A stretch of 64,000 nt of DNA from Betaproteobacteria bacterium (GTDB lineage Bacteria; Pseudomonadota; Gammaproteobacteria; Burkholderiales; Eutrophovitaceae), in the NCBI GenBank assembly GCA_020354125.1, contig CP070643.1, forward strand, positions 1,090,082 to 1,154,081, read 5' to 3'. The notes beneath the pieces are model-generated. The model was not told the DNA's origin, ran no database searches, and was given only the letters and a program-made list of their open reading frames with translations. This document shows, one piece after another, positions 17,121 to 25,920 of the stretch. Every line of letters begins with the position of its first letter. The stretch's first letter is position 1. Position numbers and translations under genes: made by a program.

Positions 17121-20005
17121 CCAAACCCCGACTGATGGACACCAGCTTCTTGCGCGGCAGGGTCGCGAAACGCATCTTTTTGCTTTTCGTCGCCTCCGCA
17201 CTTGTGCCGATCATCATGCTAGCGGCGCTATACCAGTTTCAGGGGAGCGCACTGCTGTTGAAACACGCGCAGGGTCGGCTACGTGGCACAAGTGCAACCT
17301 ACAGCACGGCAATCTACGACCGCTTAGTGCTGGCCGACCAAGCCCTGCGCGGCGTGGCTGCTGAAATAGGCAATGACACTGAGATCGCCGAGCTTCTTTC
17401 CGCTGTGGACGCGATGTTTGCGTCTCTCGAGCGACTGCCGTACCGACACGGGGAACTAACCCCGCACGATCGCCCGTCCCGGCTCGGCTTATTGGCACCT
17501 CATATTCGAAAGCAACTCCTCGATGGAGATACTGCCCTGCTAACCAAGGCTGGGTCCGACAATCAGCCGGAAGTATTTTTCGCACGCCTCGCCGATCCGG
17601 CGCGCCCCGAGAAGGGGACGATTTTGGCACGACTTCGTAACCAGTACCTGTGGGCAGAACGCGATTCGAATCCCTATTTGACCGAGCTTTGCGTTCTCGA
17701 CCAGAAATTCGAACCGCTCTCATGCACCCAGGCCTTCGCACTGCCCGGGCTGTCCGCGGCTCTGCAGCGCGAAGCAGCCAAAATCAGCGGTGACCTGGAG
17801 TGGAAAGATGAGGCCCAGCCCTACGTCGGTCATTTTCGCGAAGTGTTCCTGGAAGCCAAATTCACCGTGCCGCGCTGGATTGTCGTCGCATCGCAACGAA
17901 GGTCGGACGCACTGGGTTCACTCGAAGCGTTCAGGACCATGTTCTGGGCGAGTCTGGGAATGTCGCTACTAATGGCGCTTTTGTTAACTTCGGTTCAGAT
18001 ACGACGCACCATGGTCCCGCTCGAGAAACTGATTCAGGGAACGGGCAAGCTGGGCAGCCGGGACTTCTCCGCCCAAGTCGAAATCGCTTCCAACGATGAG
18101 TTCGGCGAGTTGGCAAACTCGTTCAACGCCATGGCCAAACGGCTCGGCAAACAATTTGACGTCATGACGGCCCTGTCGGCAATTGATCGCGCGATCTTGT
18201 ACGAACTCGACATCGATCGCCTGATGGAAGAGTTGTTGCTGTCACTGCGTATCATGTACGGCCTCGAATGCGCCGGCATTGTGGTGGTCGACCGCGACAA
18301 GCACGACCGGACACGACTGTATTCGATTGGCTCCGAAAATAACGCCCCGATGACAAAACACTCGCATGCCGGCACCGATATACACGACGTGCTGCTGGCC
18401 AACACCGACGGTTACTGGGCGACACCAGAAGAGATGGGCTGGCGTGGTATGACTTGCAAAGCTGAATCCAAGGCGCAGCATTTGTTCAACTTGCCGTTTG
18501 GATCCAAATCCGGACCCAGTGGACAGCTGATGCTGGGTTTCGAGGGCCGCATCGAACTCAATGAAGACGATATCGGCTACATCCGCGAATTCGCCGATCG
18601 AATCGGCGTGGCACTTTCCTCGGCGGCACGCGACGAGCAACTGTTCCGTCAGGCACGCTACGATGGCCTGACCGGGCTGCCAAATCGGTTCCTGTTGATT
18701 GAGCGGCTCAAGCAAGCAGTTGCAGAGGCACAACGCTCTGACAAATCCTTCGCCGTGCTCTACGTTGATCTGGATCGCTTCAAACAGATCAACGACAGTC
18801 TTGGTCATGCCGCAGGCGATCTGCTCCTGCAGGAAGCGGCTCAGCGCCTGCGAGATTGCGTGCGCGGATCGGATACGGTGGCGCGTGTCGGTGGCGACGA
18901 GTTCACTATCTTGCTGGGTGGCTTCAGCGACGCAAGCATCGCCCGCACTGTCGCCCAGCACATTCTCACCGCGATGGAGAAGTCGTTCATGCTGTCGGGA
19001 ACGGAGAATTTCGTCTCGGCGAGCATTGGAGTCGCCATCTACCCGCACGACGGCACCGATCCCGGCCAGCTGTTGCGCAACGCAGACACCTCAATGTATC
19101 GCGCCAAAGCAAGCGGCCGGGCGAGGTTCGTGTTCTTCGAGGACGATATGAATGCCGAGGTCGTGCGCATCGCAAAGCTCGATCGCGAGTTGCGACATGC
19201 CTTGAGCAAACAGCAACTGCTTCTGCATTACCAGCCGCAAATTGACCTTCGAACCGGCGCGATGTGCGCCGTGGAAGCACTGGTGCGTTGGGAACACCCG
19301 CAGCGCGGCGTGCTCAAGCCGGGCCACTTCATCGACTTCGCGGAAGATTCGGGCCTGATCGTTGCCCTGGGTGAATTCGTTCTCCAGGAAGCGTGCAGGC
19401 AATATTCCCGCTGGCGCGATCTGGGAATCGGCATCAATCGAATTGCTGTGAACGTCTCGGGACGACAGTTTCGTCAACCCGGCTTTACCGAACTGGTGGA
19501 AAACGTACTGCGCGAAACCGGCATTCCGGGCAGCGCACTCAGCATGGAAATCACCGAGAACGTCCTCATTGAAGACGTTGCCGTCGTGATACCGATTCTG
19601 TCCCGCTTGAAGTCGCTTGGCATACGCATCGCCCTGGATGATTTCGGCACCGGTTTTTCCTCGATGTCGTATCTGGAACGACTGCCGATTGACACATTGA
19701 AGATCGACCGTGCTTTTATTGCCACCATTGACTCGGCAGGGCGTGGTGGCGTCATTGCCAAGCTGGTACTCGATATGGCGCGCTCACTTGACATGAGCGT
19801 TGTCGCCGAAGGACTGGAGCGTCTCGAGCACCTCAAATTCCTCTGTGACCACGATTGTGATGTCGGCCAGGGGTATCTTTTCAGCAGGCCCCTGCCCCCG
19901 GACGCGCTGACCGAGTTCCTGGCGACCTGGAATCTGGTAACGCGGAAGGAGTTCTTTGCTCGCGCCGGTAGCTTGGCTGCGCCGCCGATATCAACAGCAA
20001 GTTAG
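17117..20005 (+). CDS. Membrane HAMP-GAF-GGDEF-EAL cyclic-di-GMP protein
   Basis: A 962-residue inner-membrane sensor. Helices near residues 20-38 and 275-294 flank a periplasmic region of about 235 residues. A HAMP segment, a GAF-like domain (about 360-510), GGDEF and EAL follow. The cyclase motif GGDEF is intact at 592-596, with an allosteric I-site RGSD five residues upstream. The EAL motif is intact at 720-722, with NVSGRQF, MEITEN, DDFGTGFSS and VVAEGLE also present. Both synthesis and breakdown of c-di-GMP are therefore possible. Its start overlaps the pseudopilin stop, tying it to that gene. The periplasmic domain has no family I can name. Confidence 0.92.
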   Translation: MTKPRLMDTSFLRGRVAKRIFLLFVASALVPIIMLAALYQFQGSALLLKHAQGRLRGTSATYSTAIYDRLVLADQALRGVAAEIGNDTEIAELLSAVDAMFASLERLPYRHGELTPHDRPSRLGLLAPHIRKQLLDGDTALLTKAGSDNQPEVFFARLADPARPEKGTILARLRNQYLWAERDSNPYLTELCVLDQKFEPLSCTQAFALPGLSAALQREAAKISGDLEWKDEAQPYVGHFREVFLEAKFTVPRWIVVASQRRSDALGSLEAFRTMFWASLGMSLLMALLLTSVQIRRTMVPLEKLIQGTGKLGSRDFSAQVEIASNDEFGELANSFNAMAKRLGKQFDVMTALSAIDRAILYELDIDRLMEELLLSLRIMYGLECAGIVVVDRDKHDRTRLYSIGSENNAPMTKHSHAGTDIHDVLLANTDGYWATPEEMGWRGMTCKAESKAQHLFNLPFGSKSGPSGQLMLGFEGRIELNEDDIGYIREFADRIGVALSSAARDEQLFRQARYDGLTGLPNRFLLIERLKQAVAEAQRSDKSFAVLYVDLDRFKQINDSLGHAAGDLLLQEAAQRLRDCVRGSDTVARVGGDEFTILLGGFSDASIARTVAQHILTAMEKSFMLSGTENFVSASIGVAIYPHDGTDPGQLLRNADTSMYRAKASGRARFVFFEDDMNAEVVRIAKLDRELRHALSKQQLLLHYQPQIDLRTGAMCAVEALVRWEHPQRGVLKPGHFIDFAEDSGLIVALGEFVLQEACRQYSRWRDLGIGINRIAVNVSGRQFRQPGFTELVENVLRETGIPGSALSMEITENVLIEDVAVVIPILSRLKSLGIRIALDDFGTGFSSMSYLERLPIDTLKIDRAFIATIDSAGRGGVIAKLVLDMARSLDMSVVAEGLERLEHLKFLCDHDCDVGQGYLFSRPLPPDALTEFLATWNLVTRKEFFARAGSLAAPPISTAS

Positions 20006-20013
20006 ACCCCTTC

Positions 20014-20673
20014 TCAACCGAACGACTGTTGTTGTCGGGTAAGCGCCTGCAACTGGCGATCATGCCATGGGCTCAACACGGGCTGCACCACAGCCGCACC
20101 GGACAGAGCAAGAAACATGTCCCACTGGGTATCCCATACGTCGCCCTGCGTCGCAAGAAATGCATCGGCTGCCGTCCCAGAGGCAACTGCCACCCACCAT
20201 TCGGTGAACTCGTAGAAAGCCGAAATCGCCAAGACGACGCAACAAACCAGAAAATAGCGCCATACGCGACCGCGCACGACATCGGCGCGGATGAAGATTT
20301 CGCGCGTGATCATCGCCGGCACGAAGCCCTGAAACACATGACCGACGCGGTCATAGTAGTTTCGCGCCAACCCGTATTCTTCCTGCAGCCAGTCAAAAAA
20401 GGGAACTTCAGAGTAAGTCCAGTGTGCGCCGACCAGCAGTACCGCGGCATGCAGCCAGATCAGGCAGTAGACGAGCATGGTCAACCTGACACGCGGATAC
20501 AGCGCCAGCAACACGGCGGCATAAATCACTGCCGGCGTAGCTTCCAGTATCCAGATAAATCGATTGGCCGGTGCATAACCCGACCAGACAAGGACAGCGA
20601 CAAAACTGATCAACAGTGTGGCGAGCCATCGGCGTGAGTTACTGCTGCCCGGCGCTGGAAAGGTCGAACTCAC
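20014..20673 (-). CDS. DUF2238 (YjdF-like) membrane protein
   Basis: A 219-residue protein with about six hydrophobic helices. It carries the DUF2238 landmarks HWTYSEVPFFDWLQE, RNYYDRVGHVFQGFVPA and YEFTEWWVA. The family function is unknown. The GTG at 20673 overlaps the stop of the preceding secretin-N gene (GTGA), so it is the last member of the rmuC-mtfA-secretin-N-DUF2238 series. Its stop converges with the GGDEF-EAL gene, 8 bases apart. Confidence 0.85.
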   Translation of the reverse strand: MSSTFPAPGSSNSRRWLATLLISFVAVLVWSGYAPANRFIWILEATPAVIYAAVLLALYPRVRLTMLVYCLIWLHAAVLLVGAHWTYSEVPFFDWLQEEYGLARNYYDRVGHVFQGFVPAMITREIFIRADVVRGRVWRYFLVCCVVLAISAFYEFTEWWVAVASGTAADAFLATQGDVWDTQWDMFLALSGAAVVQPVLSPWHDRQLQALTRQQQSFG

Positions 20674-21605
20674 CGGATCTCTTCCACCTTGATCCGGGTG
20701 CGGCGCTGATCGCGCGACGCGTTGCTCCGGTAGGAAGTGATGCCGGTCTCCTCACGATCAGCGCTCAGCGTCACCGAGCCGACTTCCAGCCACTCTCCAG
20801 CACGACCCGAGAGGACCGACGAGACGCGCTCGATTCGCACCGCTCCGGTGCGCCGGCTCAGCACGGCGTCCGCACTACTCGACACCTGCACCGTGACCTC
20901 GTCGCCGCGCATTCGCGCGACAGCAAAGAACCCGGCCTCGACGTCACGGTACACGACTGTCTCGCCGGCAGCGAAACCGACGACACCGACAGCGACCGAA
21001 TAAGTGCGAATCGGAATCGATTCGCCAAGCGCGATGAATGCCGCCTGGCCTTCGTTGACCTGAACCGTCTGCACCGTGCTGCCGGTGTCACGCGTCTGCG
21101 TCGATTCGACACGTATGCGCACGCGATTCTCGTCATCAGTGTTCGTTGTTGCCCCCGATGTTGTGCTCTTCGATGTGTTGGGCGGGATGGTCACCCTGAC
21201 CCCGTCGTTTCCCACGCTTCCCGAAACTTCCACACCACGTTCATCACCAGGCGCGAAGATGTCCTGGCGCACGGTGATGCGCAAGCGCCGCGGCGGTGCG
21301 TCCACCTGATCGATAATCATGCGCAGCTCTTTGAGATTCTGTGGTGTTGTACGTATCACCAGTTTGTCACGCGAGCCGCTGATGGTGCCGCCAGGCGCGA
21401 GCATCGGTTTGAGCAACTGCACCATTTCGTCGGCACTGCGCGTATACAACTCGATGACCTCGAGTTGCATTTCTCGCGCAGCAACCTGCGCGGAAAAATC
21501 TCGCGCAGCAACCTGCGCGGAAAAATCTTGCGCCCCGATGTTGGTGGTGCAGATGGCGGCCGCGAACAAGCATGCCAATGCAATACGCGCAAACGCTGAG
21601 TTCAT
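20670..21605 (-). CDS. Exported protein with a secretin N-type domain
   Basis: A 311-residue protein with a signal peptide (about residues 1-25, ending NIGAQ). A NolW/secretin-N domain follows, recognisable by LEVIELYTRSADEMVQLLKP and the IDQVDAPPRRLRITV end. The rest (about 110-311) is beta-rich. It lacks a recognisable full beta-barrel secretin, so it is not a complete pore. The mature N-terminus carries an exact nine-residue tandem duplication (DFSAQVAAR twice). The ATG at 21605 overlaps the mtfA stop (ATGA). The open frame continues upstream only as a shadow of mtfA. The role is not known; a periplasmic assembly function is my inference. Confidence 0.75.
   Translation of the reverse strand: MNSAFARIALACLFAAAICTTNIGAQDFSAQVAARDFSAQVAAREMQLEVIELYTRSADEMVQLLKPMLAPGGTISGSRDKLVIRTTPQNLKELRMIIDQVDAPPRRLRITVRQDIFAPGDERGVEVSGSVGNDGVRVTIPPNTSKSTTSGATTNTDDENRVRIRVESTQTRDTGSTVQTVQVNEGQAAFIALGESIPIRTYSVAVGVVGFAAGETVVYRDVEAGFFAVARMRGDEVTVQVSSSADAVLSRRTGAVRIERVSSVLSGRAGEWLEVGSVTLSADREETGITSYRSNASRDQRRTRIKVEEIR
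21472..21525. repeat. Exact 27-bp tandem duplication inside the secretin-N gene
   Basis: Two identical 27-bp copies (21472-21498 and 21499-21525) duplicate nine codons just after the signal peptide. The duplication keeps the frame and looks recent because the copies are identical. It could vary in number between strains by slippage. Confidence 0.9.
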
Positions 21606-22393
21606 TGCGCAGGCTCCCATTGCACTGCGAGCTCCTTGCTGGCGGGATCCTGGCGGTAGAACATTGATAGCTGGCTGTAGACTTCCGGGTAGTTTTCGAC
21701 GAGCAGTTCGGGACACTCGAAAAACACTTCGGAGGCGACTGCAAAAAACTCGGCCGGCGACTCACAGGCGTAGTCGTCCAGCCCGCTCGGCTCGCCGCGC
21801 CGCAACCGCCAGCAAAGGTCTTCATAGGCCTGGGTGAACGTCTGCGTCCACCGCTCACGGTTCATATCGGCGTGCAGCGACGGAAAGCCATCGGCATCGC
21901 CATTGCGCATGTCCAGTTTGTGGGCAAATTCATGTATGACGACGTTGGCACCGTCGTGCCGCCAGGCAGTCTCCACGTTACTCCAGGACAGGATCACCGG
22001 GCCGCGTAGCCAAGCCTGGCCAGCGTAAGCATGATGATCCGTCTGCATCAGCCCGTGCTCATTCATGTATTCCTGACGCGGTATAAATTCGTCTGGATAA
22101 ACAATAACTTCGACCCAGTCGTCGTACGAGTCCAGACCAAGGTTGAGGATCAGAATACAGGCCTGGATGGCGATACCCAGCTTCATTTCATGGTCGAGGA
22201 CGAAATCACCGGCCGCGTTGATCTGTTTCTCATGCAAAAACAGTACGCATAGCTCGCGCAGGCGCGCCTGCTCTGATTCGCTTAGCCGCGTGACGAAAAC
22301 CAGGCGTGACGACAACCGCTGCCACAATCCGTCATCAAGTGAGTACTTGGCGAGTAAGCGCCGGTGGCGCCACGCTCGGAACGCCTTCAGCAT
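21602..22393 (-). CDS. mtfA: Zinc-dependent peptidase MtfA family
   Basis: A 263-residue M90-family metallopeptidase. In E. coli MtfA binds the Mlc repressor and so affects glucose uptake. The zinc motif HEFAHKLD (HExxH) lies near residue 150, and the flanking NVETAWRHDGANVVIHE and a late ESPAEFFAVASEVFF glutamate region match the family. I chose the ATG at 22393, 16 bases after rmuC ends, because the longer frame would overlap rmuC. The stop overlaps the next start. Confidence 0.88.
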   Translation of the reverse strand: MLKAFRAWRHRRLLAKYSLDDGLWQRLSSRLVFVTRLSESEQARLRELCVLFLHEKQINAAGDFVLDHEMKLGIAIQACILILNLGLDSYDDWVEVIVYPDEFIPRQEYMNEHGLMQTDHHAYAGQAWLRGPVILSWSNVETAWRHDGANVVIHEFAHKLDMRNGDADGFPSLHADMNRERWTQTFTQAYEDLCWRLRRGEPSGLDDYACESPAEFFAVASEVFFECPELLVENYPEVYSQLSMFYRQDPASKELAVQWEPAQ

Positions 22394-22409
22394 CGCGTTC
22401 CGCGACTCC

Positions 22410-23912
22410 CTATCCCTTGCTGCGGTCCGAACTGGCACGGCCCGAACGCGTCACTTCAATCGAAACGGGATTTGCCGATTCGCGTTCGATGGAGTCGGGT
22501 GTGACCGATTGCGACGTAATGAGATCGGCTTTGACGCGCTGCAGGTGTTCGGGCGCATCGAGCTCAACCCGCTCGATTTCACTGAAACGCTTGCTGATCT
22601 TGTCGCTGCTGATACGGACTTTTTCGGCGTCTTCATGAGCCTGCCGGATGTGATCGGCCAGTTTTCGCATCCGCTCATCAAAGCGCGCAAAGTCTTTGCC
22701 CAGTTTGCCGAGCTCATCCTTGATGATGTGTACCTGTTCACGCGTCGCGACATCCTTCATCACGGCACGCGACGTGTTGAGCACGGCCATCAGCGTGGTC
22801 GGTGAAACAATCCAGACGCGCCGCTGCATGGCGTAGTCGACAATTTCTGCATGATAGGCGTGTATTTCGGCAAACACCGCCTCTGCCGGCACGAACATCA
22901 CCGCACCATCACTCGTTTCACCGGTAATGATGTATTTACTCGAGATGTCATCGACATGTTTGCGAATGTCAGCCCGGAACTGGCGCCGCGCCTGTAGTCG
23001 GTCGCTGTCGCCCACCTCCATTTCGAACATGCGATGGTAGTTCTCCATCGGGAACTTCGAATCGACCACGACCATGCCAGTTGGTGCCGGCAGTTTCAGT
23101 ACGCAGTCTGCGCGATTGCCATTGGATAGCGAAAACTGGAACTCGAAGGCCGATGGCGGCAGGATATTGCGCACCAGCCCTTCGAGCTGAATCTCGCCAA
23201 ATGCGCCACGCGAGCGCTTGTCACCGAGCAGTTCCTGCAGGCTGACGACATTACTGGTCAGCCCGTCGATCTTCTTCTGTGCCTCGTCTATCGTCGCCAG
23301 GCGCTGCATGACGCTGACGAAGGTTTCGTTGGTTTGCTTGAAACCTTCCTCAAGTCGTTCATTGACCTTGCCGGAGATCTGCTCGAGCCGCGAGTCGGTC
23401 GTTTTGGTCAGCAGTTCCACCGACGAGGCGAGCTGAGCGGAGGCATTGCGAAGACTGGTCTGAATCATTTCCTGCTCGGCGCGATTCTGCTCCGCCAGCG
23501 TCTCGAGCACTTTGGTGACGACTTCGCTGCGCAACAGGTCATGCTTTGACTGCATATCGCGGCTCATTTCCGACAGTCGCTGCGAGGTCGTTTCGCGTGT
23601 GGCTGACAACTCTTCCACCTGTTTGACCTGCAGCGCGCCAACCGCGCTTCGTGTTTGTGTCAGTTCCTGGGCCAGCGTGTCGCGCAGTTGTCCCATGCCA
23701 CCGGACTGCACTTGCGACAGACGGTCTCCCAGCTCGTTCAGTGCCGAGTTGGTGTCGCGCACCATCTGCAGGTGTTTCTCTTCCAGCGTTCGCGCCAGGC
23801 CGGCAGGATGCGTGCGCAGGCGCAGCGCGACGGCGATAACGACCACGAGTGTGGCCAGTGCGAATATCAGCGCGACGATGGTCAGAGCCAGGTTGATAGT
23901 CAGATCTGGCAT
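22410..23912 (-). CDS. rmuC: DNA recombination protein RmuC
   Basis: A 500-residue member of the RmuC family, which limits recombination at inverted repeats. An N-terminal membrane helix (about 5-29) is followed by a long coiled-coil region (about 40-220) with many Glu, Gln and Leu residues. The PD-(D/E)XK-like nuclease core follows, with RGAFGEIQLE, VVDSKFPMENY and VMFVPAEAVFAEI. First gene of a four-gene minus-strand series. The very C-terminus is polar and variable. Confidence 0.92.
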   Translation of the reverse strand: MPDLTINLALTIVALIFALATLVVVIAVALRLRTHPAGLARTLEEKHLQMVRDTNSALNELGDRLSQVQSGGMGQLRDTLAQELTQTRSAVGALQVKQVEELSATRETTSQRLSEMSRDMQSKHDLLRSEVVTKVLETLAEQNRAEQEMIQTSLRNASAQLASSVELLTKTTDSRLEQISGKVNERLEEGFKQTNETFVSVMQRLATIDEAQKKIDGLTSNVVSLQELLGDKRSRGAFGEIQLEGLVRNILPPSAFEFQFSLSNGNRADCVLKLPAPTGMVVVDSKFPMENYHRMFEMEVGDSDRLQARRQFRADIRKHVDDISSKYIITGETSDGAVMFVPAEAVFAEIHAYHAEIVDYAMQRRVWIVSPTTLMAVLNTSRAVMKDVATREQVHIIKDELGKLGKDFARFDERMRKLADHIRQAHEDAEKVRISSDKISKRFSEIERVELDAPEHLQRVKADLITSQSVTPDSIERESANPVSIEVTRSGRASSDRSKG

Positions 23913-23977
23913 AAATATTCAGTATAGCCCAGCGCCACGCCTCGTAGCGCCGGTTGCCCGGTTGCCCAGATGGCCGC

Positions 23978-25801
23978 TCAGGCGGCCTGCTGCTGGCGTC
24001 CGGCCCGCTTACGCTCGTGCTCCTTCAGCCAGCGCTTGCGAATACGTATCGAGCGTGGCGTGACCTCGACCAGTTCATCGTCGGCAATGAACTCCACCGC
24101 TTTTTCCAGCGTCAACTCGATCGGTGGTACCAGCCGTACTGCTTCGTCAGAGCCCGATGCCCGAATATTGGTGAGCTGCTTGCCCTTTATCGGGTTGACC
24201 ACCAGGTCGTTGTCTCGGGTATGGATGCCGATGACCATGCCTTCATAGATGGCATCGCCGGGCGAGACGAACATGCGACCACGATCCTGCAGCTTCCATA
24301 GGGCGTAAGCCACAGCAGCGCCATCCACCTGGCTGACCAATACGCCGTTACGGCGTTCTTCGACTTCGCCCTTGAGCGGGCCGTATTCGTCAAAGACATG
24401 ACTGGCGATGCCGTTGCCGCGCGTCAGCGTAAGGAATTCGGCCTGGAAGCCGATCAGGCCGCGCGCTGGAATGCGGTATTCCAGCCGCGTGCGGCCTTTG
24501 CCGTCAGATTGCATGTCCTGCAACTCGCCGCGGCGCCGCCCCAACTCCTCCATGACGGCGCCCTGGGTCTGCTCATCGACGTCTACTGTTAGCAGTTCAT
24601 AGGGTTCCTGCCTGACACCATCGATGGTGCGATACACCACACGAGGCCTGCCGACCGCCACCTCGTAGCCCTCGCGGCGCATGTTCTCCAGCAATATGGT
24701 GAGGTGTAATTCGCCTCGCCCGGACACGATGAACGTGTCGGAGTCCTTTGCAAACTCGACGCGTAGCGCCACATTCGACTGCAACTCGCGTTCAAGCCGT
24801 TCGCGAATCTGGCGGCTGGTCACGAACTTGCCCTCGCGGCCCGCCAGTGGCGACGTGTTGACCATGAAATTCATGGTCAGCGTCGGTTCATCAACGGTGA
24901 GCATTGGCAGGCCCTGCGGACTGGTCGGGTCACACAGCGTCTCGCCGATGGCAATGTCATCGATACCGTTGACCAGCACGATGTCGCCCGCTTCGGCCTC
25001 CTCGACCACGGTACGCTCGAGCCCTTTGAACACCAGTACCTGATTGACCTTGGCTAGTTTCGCTTCACTATCCGCTCCATGCATCACCGCCACTTGTTGA
25101 CCGGAACGGATGCGCCCGCGCGCAATGCGACCGATGCCAATCCGGCCGACGAAGCTGGAATAGTCCAGCGAGCAGATCTGCAACTGCAGCGGGCCGTCTG
25201 CGTCGACATCTCGCACCGGCACGTGTTCAACAATGGTGTCGAACAAGGGCCGCATGTCTTCACCCGCTTCTGCAACATCGAGTGTTGCCCAGCCCTGCAG
25301 TGCCGAAGCATAGACGATGGGGAAATCGAGCTGCTCATCGCTCGCGCCGAGTTTGTCGAACAGATCAAAAGTCTGATTGACCGCCCAGTCGGCACGTGCT
25401 CCCGGACGGTCGACCTTGTTCACCACGACGATCGGTCGCAGTCCCAGCGCCAGTGCCTTGCGGGTAACGAAGCGCGTCTGCGGCATCGGCCCCTCGACTG
25501 CGTCAACCAGCAACAGAACGCTATCGACCATCGACAGCACGCGCTCCACCTCGCCACCGAAATCGGCGTGGCCGGGTGTGTCGACGATATTGATGTGGGT
25601 GCCCTGGTATTGCACCGAACAGTTCTTGGAGAGGATTGTTATGCCGCGCTCTTTCTCCAGGTCATTGGAGTCCATCACCCGCTCGGTAACTTGCTGATGG
25701 GCGGCAAAGGCACCGGCCTGGCGCAGCATCTTGTCGACCAGTGTGGTCTTGCCATGGTCGACGTGGGCAATGATTGCAATGTTACGAATGTTGTCGCGCA
25801 T
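23978..25801 (-). CDS. typA: Translational GTPase TypA/BipA
   Basis: A 607-residue ribosome-associated GTPase needed for growth in the cold and under stress and for late 50S assembly. G1 is AHVDHGKTT, with [12 protein letters not shown] (G3) and NKVDRPGAR (G4). The protein has the EF-G-like domains and the TypA C-terminal region, with [16 protein letters not shown] and a basic end ([17 protein letters not shown]). It stands alone between rmuC and the ABC exporter genes. Confidence 0.96.
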   Translation of the reverse strand: MRDNIRNIAIIAHVDHGKTTLVDKMLRQAGAFAAHQQVTERVMDSNDLEKERGITILSKNCSVQYQGTHINIVDTPGHADFGGEVERVLSMVDSVLLLVDAVEGPMPQTRFVTRKALALGLRPIVVVNKVDRPGARADWAVNQTFDLFDKLGASDEQLDFPIVYASALQGWATLDVAEAGEDMRPLFDTIVEHVPVRDVDADGPLQLQICSLDYSSFVGRIGIGRIARGRIRSGQQVAVMHGADSEAKLAKVNQVLVFKGLERTVVEEAEAGDIVLVNGIDDIAIGETLCDPTSPQGLPMLTVDEPTLTMNFMVNTSPLAGREGKFVTSRQIRERLERELQSNVALRVEFAKDSDTFIVSGRGELHLTILLENMRREGYEVAVGRPRVVYRTIDGVRQEPYELLTVDVDEQTQGAVMEELGRRRGELQDMQSDGKGRTRLEYRIPARGLIGFQAEFLTLTRGNGIASHVFDEYGPLKGEVEERRNGVLVSQVDGAAVAYALWKLQDRGRMFVSPGDAIYEGMVIGIHTRDNDLVVNPIKGKQLTNIRASGSDEAVRLVPPIELTLEKAVEFIADDELVEVTPRSIRIRKRWLKEHERKRAGRQQQAA

Positions 25802-25920
25802 AATCGGTTCGCGGGATGTTCAGTTTGCCGGATACTTGTTAAGCAACCGCCGCAAAAAAACCACGCAGTTTAGCAAATAGCGAAGACGTCAGTGTTTTCC
25901 AGGGAGCCGAATTATCGGCT

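Noticed and set aside
20616..21599. Plus-strand frame of 327 codons
   Set aside because: Antisense to the secretin-N gene; no signal or domain.
25079..25873. Plus-strand frame of 264 codons
   Set aside because: Antisense to typA, a certain gene.
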